From assembly GCA_023444095.1 (NCBI GenBank), contig JAEZRP010000016.1:1-64000 (forward strand): 64,000 nucleotides of DNA, written 5' to 3'. Positions 61,449 to 64,000 of the stretch are shown here, one piece after another. A program made the position numbers and the translations under genes. Under the pieces are notes generated by a model. That model saw nothing but the letters and a program-made list of their open reading frames with translations, was not told the origin of the DNA and did not search any database. Each line of letters opens with the position of its first letter. The first letter of the stretch is position 1. This DNA is from Bacillota bacterium. Lineage in GTDB: Bacteria > Bacillota > Clostridia > Christensenellales > Aristaeellaceae.

Positions 61449-62246
61449 TCATGAAGCGTGCGCGTCGCGCCGGATGAAAAGCACGAACGCCAACGCAGTC
61501 GCGACGACCGCGACCAGAGCGCCCGTCCACGCAAGCTTCGCGTCGAAACTTCCCGTCAGGAACACCGCGCCGGGACTGTAATAGTTGAGCGGCGAGAGGT
61601 AGCGCAGGTACTCCTCCTTCAAAAGAGAGGTCAGCGCCATCATGAGAAAGCCCGCGAGACCGATCGCCGTCGCGACGCCGGAGACGGTCCGCACCTTCTT
61701 GAGAACCATCGAGAGGAGCGCGCCGATCCCGAGAAAGACGAGCTGCGTAAACAGCAGCGACAATGACGAGTATAGGAGTCTCCCGAGAGAACCCTCCGCC
61801 CCCTTCGCGTGCCACGAGACCGCGCATGCACCCAGGAACAGCGCGTTCGCCGCGCCGAGGACGATGAGGCAGGAAAGAAGCTTCATAAGGAAAATCTTCT
61901 CTCGCCTCACGGGCTTTGTCAGGATGAAGTCCACGCACTTGAGCCGCTTCTCCCGCGCAAACGCGTGAAGCGAGACGGCTGCCGCCATGATCGCGCCGAC
62001 GACCCCGATGTAGGTAAACACGAACTGGAAGAAGCCGCCGAATGTGAAGATGGCGTCGAGCTGCAAACCGAACATCAGCGCGAAATACTTCGGCAGGCTC
62101 TCGAGCGCCGCTATGACCGCATCCTTTCCCTCCATGAACATGCCGTAAAAGCCCAGCATGAGAATGAGATAGAGCGAGATCAGGCTCGCCGTCCAGACGA
62201 GGAACGACCTGAAAAGCGATTTCAGTTCAAACCTGAGGATGTTCAT
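61449..62246 (-). CDS. ABC-2 type transporter membrane subunit 2
   Basis: This 265-residue membrane protein has about six helices and the related pattern AREKRLKCVDFILTKPVRREKIFLMK. It overlaps the ATPase gene by 4 bases (ATGA). The two permeases are similar in plan and form a heterodimer. Confidence 0.87.
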   Translation of the reverse strand: MNILRFELKSLFRSFLVWTASLISLYLILMLGFYGMFMEGKDAVIAALESLPKYFALMFGLQLDAIFTFGGFFQFVFTYIGVVGAIMAAAVSLHAFAREKRLKCVDFILTKPVRREKIFLMKLLSCLIVLGAANALFLGACAVSWHAKGAEGSLGRLLYSSLSLLFTQLVFLGIGALLSMVLKKVRTVSGVATAIGLAGFLMMALTSLLKEEYLRYLSPLNYYSPGAVFLTGSFDAKLAWTGALVAVVATALAFVLFIRRDAHAS

Positions 62247-63139
62247 TTGCCCTCCCCCTCGTCCTGATAATAGTGCATGAAGATCTCCTCGAGCGTCGGC
62301 TCTGTGATGTCCACGTTCAATAGCGGATACCTTCCGAGCGCGGAAAGGAGCAAATTGATATCCCCTTTATAGAGGAAGCGCGCGCCGCCGTTCTGCACTT
62401 CGACGCTCTGCGCGCCCGGAATGGAGAAATCCTTCGGAAGGGCGCCCTGCCGCAGCGAGAAGCGCACGTCCTTGTATGCGTTCGCACGCAGTTCGTCGAT
62501 GCGCTGCACGGCGATGATTTTCCCTTCCTTGATGATGGCGACGCGGCCTGCGATGCGCTGGATCTCGCTCAGGATGTGCGAGGAGAAGAGCACCGTCGCG
62601 CCCCGCCTGTTCTCCTCCCGGATGAGATCGAAGAACGTCCTCTGCATGAGGGGGTCGAGGCCGCTCGTCGGCTCGTCGAGGATGATGAGCCGCGGGGAAT
62701 GGAGAAGTCCCTGCACGATGCCGACCTTCTTTTTGTTGCCCAGGCTCATGTCCTCGATCTTGCGGCTCAGGTCTAGCTGGAGAAGCTCCGCCAACTCTCC
62801 GATGCGCTTCGAGCAGTCCTTCCTGTAGAAGCTCGCCGAGTAGTTCAGAAGATCCCTCGCCCTCATGTTGTCGTAGTAGAACACCTCGCCGGGCAGATAG
62901 CCTACGTCCATGAGGATCTTTTCCCGATCCTTCTCGCAGTCGAGTCCGAAGATGCGCGCTTCGCCGCTCGTCTTGTAGATCAGGGCCAGGAGCGTCCGGA
63001 TCGTTGTAGATTTGCCCGCGCCATTCGGGCCGATGAAGCCGAAAATCTCCCCTTCCTCGACCGTCAGGTTCACGTCGATGATGCCGCGTGCCTTTCCGTA
63101 GTACTTGGTGAGGTTCCTCGTCTCGATGACCGCGCTCAT
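62243..63139 (-). CDS. ABC-2 type exporter ATPase
   Basis: This 298-residue ATP-binding protein has Walker A GPNGAGKS near residue 38, signature MSLGNKKKVG, Walker B LIILDEPTSGLD and switch His in SSHILSE. A family-typical C-terminal region (TEPTLEEIFMHYY) follows. It overlaps tetR by 4 bases. Such exporters often give resistance to lipophilic drugs or peptides. Confidence 0.9.
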   Translation of the reverse strand: MSAVIETRNLTKYYGKARGIIDVNLTVEEGEIFGFIGPNGAGKSTTIRTLLALIYKTSGEARIFGLDCEKDREKILMDVGYLPGEVFYYDNMRARDLLNYSASFYRKDCSKRIGELAELLQLDLSRKIEDMSLGNKKKVGIVQGLLHSPRLIILDEPTSGLDPLMQRTFFDLIREENRRGATVLFSSHILSEIQRIAGRVAIIKEGKIIAVQRIDELRANAYKDVRFSLRQGALPKDFSIPGAQSVEVQNGGARFLYKGDINLLLSALGRYPLLNVDITEPTLEEIFMHYYQDEGEGK

Positions 63140-63759
63140 TTGAGATACTCCTCCTTATACGACATTCTCCTGAGATAGGCTGCGATTTCAAGATACTGGG
63201 CCATCATCTCGTCGAGGGTGACGGTCTGCCCCGTCCGGCCCTGTTCGACGATATACCCCTCCACCATCCAGACGAGCATCCGGTAGACGACCTTGAAGTC
63301 CACGTCCTCGCGAAACTTCGAGAAGTCGACGTTTCGGAAGTGGTTCCGGGCGATCTCCGCCATCTGTTCCCGCATCCGTCGCCCGATGTCTTCCGAAATG
63401 ATCTCGTCCTTGGCATTCCAGGCGCGCATGATGAAGTCCATGATGCGCGGATTTCGCGCGAGCAGCTCGCACTTGCGCTTCGCGACATACCGGCAGTAGT
63501 CGAAAAAATCTGTGATTGCGTAGATCTCCTCGTCCAGGACGTGCTCCTTTACGCGCGCCACAGCCTGCTCGAAGAGGTATGCGTAGAGCGCGCGCTTGTT
63601 CTGAAAGTAGAAGAACAAGAGACCCTTCGAGATCTCTGCCCGCGATGCGATCTCCTCGGTAGAGGCGTGCCTGTAATCGTTTTGCCCGAAGACGTGGAAG
63701 CCAGCGTTGACGATCCTCTCCCGCTTCTCTTCCGGCAGTTCCAGAAACTTCGGATTCAT
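63136..63759 (-). CDS. TetR family transcriptional regulator
   Basis: This 207-residue protein has the TetR DNA-binding domain (residues 10-56, ASTEEIASRAEISKGLLFFYFQNKRALYAYL) and a helical ligand domain. AGGAGG precedes the ATG at 63759. It heads the exporter operon, and a TetR-like operator lies in its own leader, so it represses the exporter until an inducer binds. Confidence 0.92.
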   Translation of the reverse strand: MNPKFLELPEEKRERIVNAGFHVFGQNDYRHASTEEIASRAEISKGLLFFYFQNKRALYAYLFEQAVARVKEHVLDEEIYAITDFFDYCRYVAKRKCELLARNPRIMDFIMRAWNAKDEIISEDIGRRMREQMAEIARNHFRNVDFSKFREDVDFKVVYRMLVWMVEGYIVEQGRTGQTVTLDEMMAQYLEIAAYLRRMSYKEEYLK

Positions 63760-63768
63760 GCGTCCTCC

Positions 63769-63823
63769 TGTTGACCACGTCGGTCAACAATCTGTATTAT
63801 AGCTCATTGACTCGATTTTACAA
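63769..63823 (-). promoter_or_regulatory. Promoter and TetR operator of the exporter operon
   Basis: On the minus strand TTGTAA (plus 63818-63823) and TATAAT (plus 63796-63801) are 16 bases apart. A perfect palindrome TGTTGACC-N5-GGTCAACA (63769-63789) lies between the -10 box and the ribosome binding site, in the form typical of TetR family operators. Confidence 0.88.
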
Positions 63824-63855
63824 GGCCCCCCCTCGAAGAAAAGTGCGAATCATGG

Positions 63856-63884
63856 TTGCCGCATCGCGGATTTCCATGTACAAT
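63856..63884 (+). promoter_or_regulatory. SigA-type promoter of the dehydrogenase gene
   Basis: TTGCCG (63856-63861) and TACAAT (63879-63884) are 17 bases apart, about 20 bases before the GTG at 63905. Confidence 0.75.
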
Positions 63885-63904
63885 GAGAAAAAAAGGGTGA
63901 TTCA

Positions 63905-64000
63905 GTGGCGATCAGCAGGACAAAAGTGGTCATCGTCGGCGCAGGCGCAGTCGGGGCATCCGTGGCGTTCAACCTTGTGATGGGCAACGTGTGCGACGAT
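63905..64000 (+). CDS. Lactate/malate dehydrogenase family protein, 5' end only
   Basis: Only 32 codons are in the window. They begin with GTG after AAGGGTGA and encode a basic start, then KVVIVGAGAVGASVAFNLV, the NAD-binding Rossmann motif G-x-G-x-V-G of L-lactate and malate dehydrogenases. A single Rossmann motif cannot separate the two enzymes, though L-lactate dehydrogenase is the more likely in a fermenter. The gene runs off the right edge. Confidence 0.7.
   Translation, partial: MAISRTKVVIVGAGAVGASVAFNLVMGNVCDD

Overview
The window looks like a chromosomal segment of a fermentative member of the Bacillota, class Clostridia. It is GC-rich (my impression is about 60 percent; not counted), with strong AAGGAGG-type ribosome binding sites and SigA-type promoters. 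Gene content supports this: a split glycine decarboxylase (gcvPA/gcvPB) under a tandem glycine riboswitch, many solute-binding-protein transporters, UxuA, MtaB and orphan YedE/TusA genes. The style resembles uncultured gut Clostridia of the Christensenellales or Oscillospirales kind, but that placement is inference. I saw no rRNA, tRNA, CRISPR array, insertion sequence or phage gene.

Layout. 1-7.2 kb holds a frameshifted AEC-type carrier gene, a 1499-residue exported Ig-like repeat protein and a small membrane protein. 7.4-21.5 kb holds two oligopeptide/oligosaccharide-type ABC importer operons. The first ends in a fused double ATPase; the second continues into a HAD-like protein and an AraC regulator. 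21.6-26.2 kb is the glycine cleavage operon gcvT-gcvH-gcvPA-gcvPB (minus strand) behind its riboswitch. 26.2-31.0 kb is a uronate operon on the minus strand: TRAP transporter, GntR regulator and mannonate dehydratase. 31-34.6 kb carries a YcxB-like protein, a C39-like cysteine peptidase, a possible 44-residue protein and an exported GH5 glycosidase related to endoglycoceramidases.

34.6-48 kb is the most unusual part. Two exported rhodanese proteins, two TusA-like proteins, two half-size YeeE/YedE membrane proteins, a thioredoxin-reductase-like flavoprotein with an appended thioredoxin-fold tail and a LysR regulator look like a sulfane-sulfur (thiosulfate or similar) import and reduction module. 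Embedded in it is a tightly overlapping six-gene operon: a sugar aminotransferase, a GT2 glycosyltransferase, an ATP-grasp ligase and a complete SsuABC/NrtABC-type importer. A GT-C membrane glycosyltransferase converges on this operon. The combination resembles an amino-sugar cell-envelope modification pathway tied to a small-molecule importer, and I do not recognise it as a described system.

48-64 kb contains a frameshifted acetyltransferase gene, a small ABC exporter pair, a Na/Pi-type transporter, an SDR oxidoreductase, a winged-helix regulator divergent from the potassium uptake genes trkA-trkH, an XRE regulator fused to a BtrH/C39-like domain, an orphan methanol:corrinoid methyltransferase mtaB, a TetR-controlled ABC-2 exporter operon, and the first 32 codons of a lactate/malate dehydrogenase family gene.

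Two motifs recur. In three importer operons a stem-loop separates the binding-protein gene from the permease genes, which would raise binding-protein mRNA. Operon genes often overlap by 4 or 8 bases (ATGA or ATGCGTAA), indicating translational coupling.
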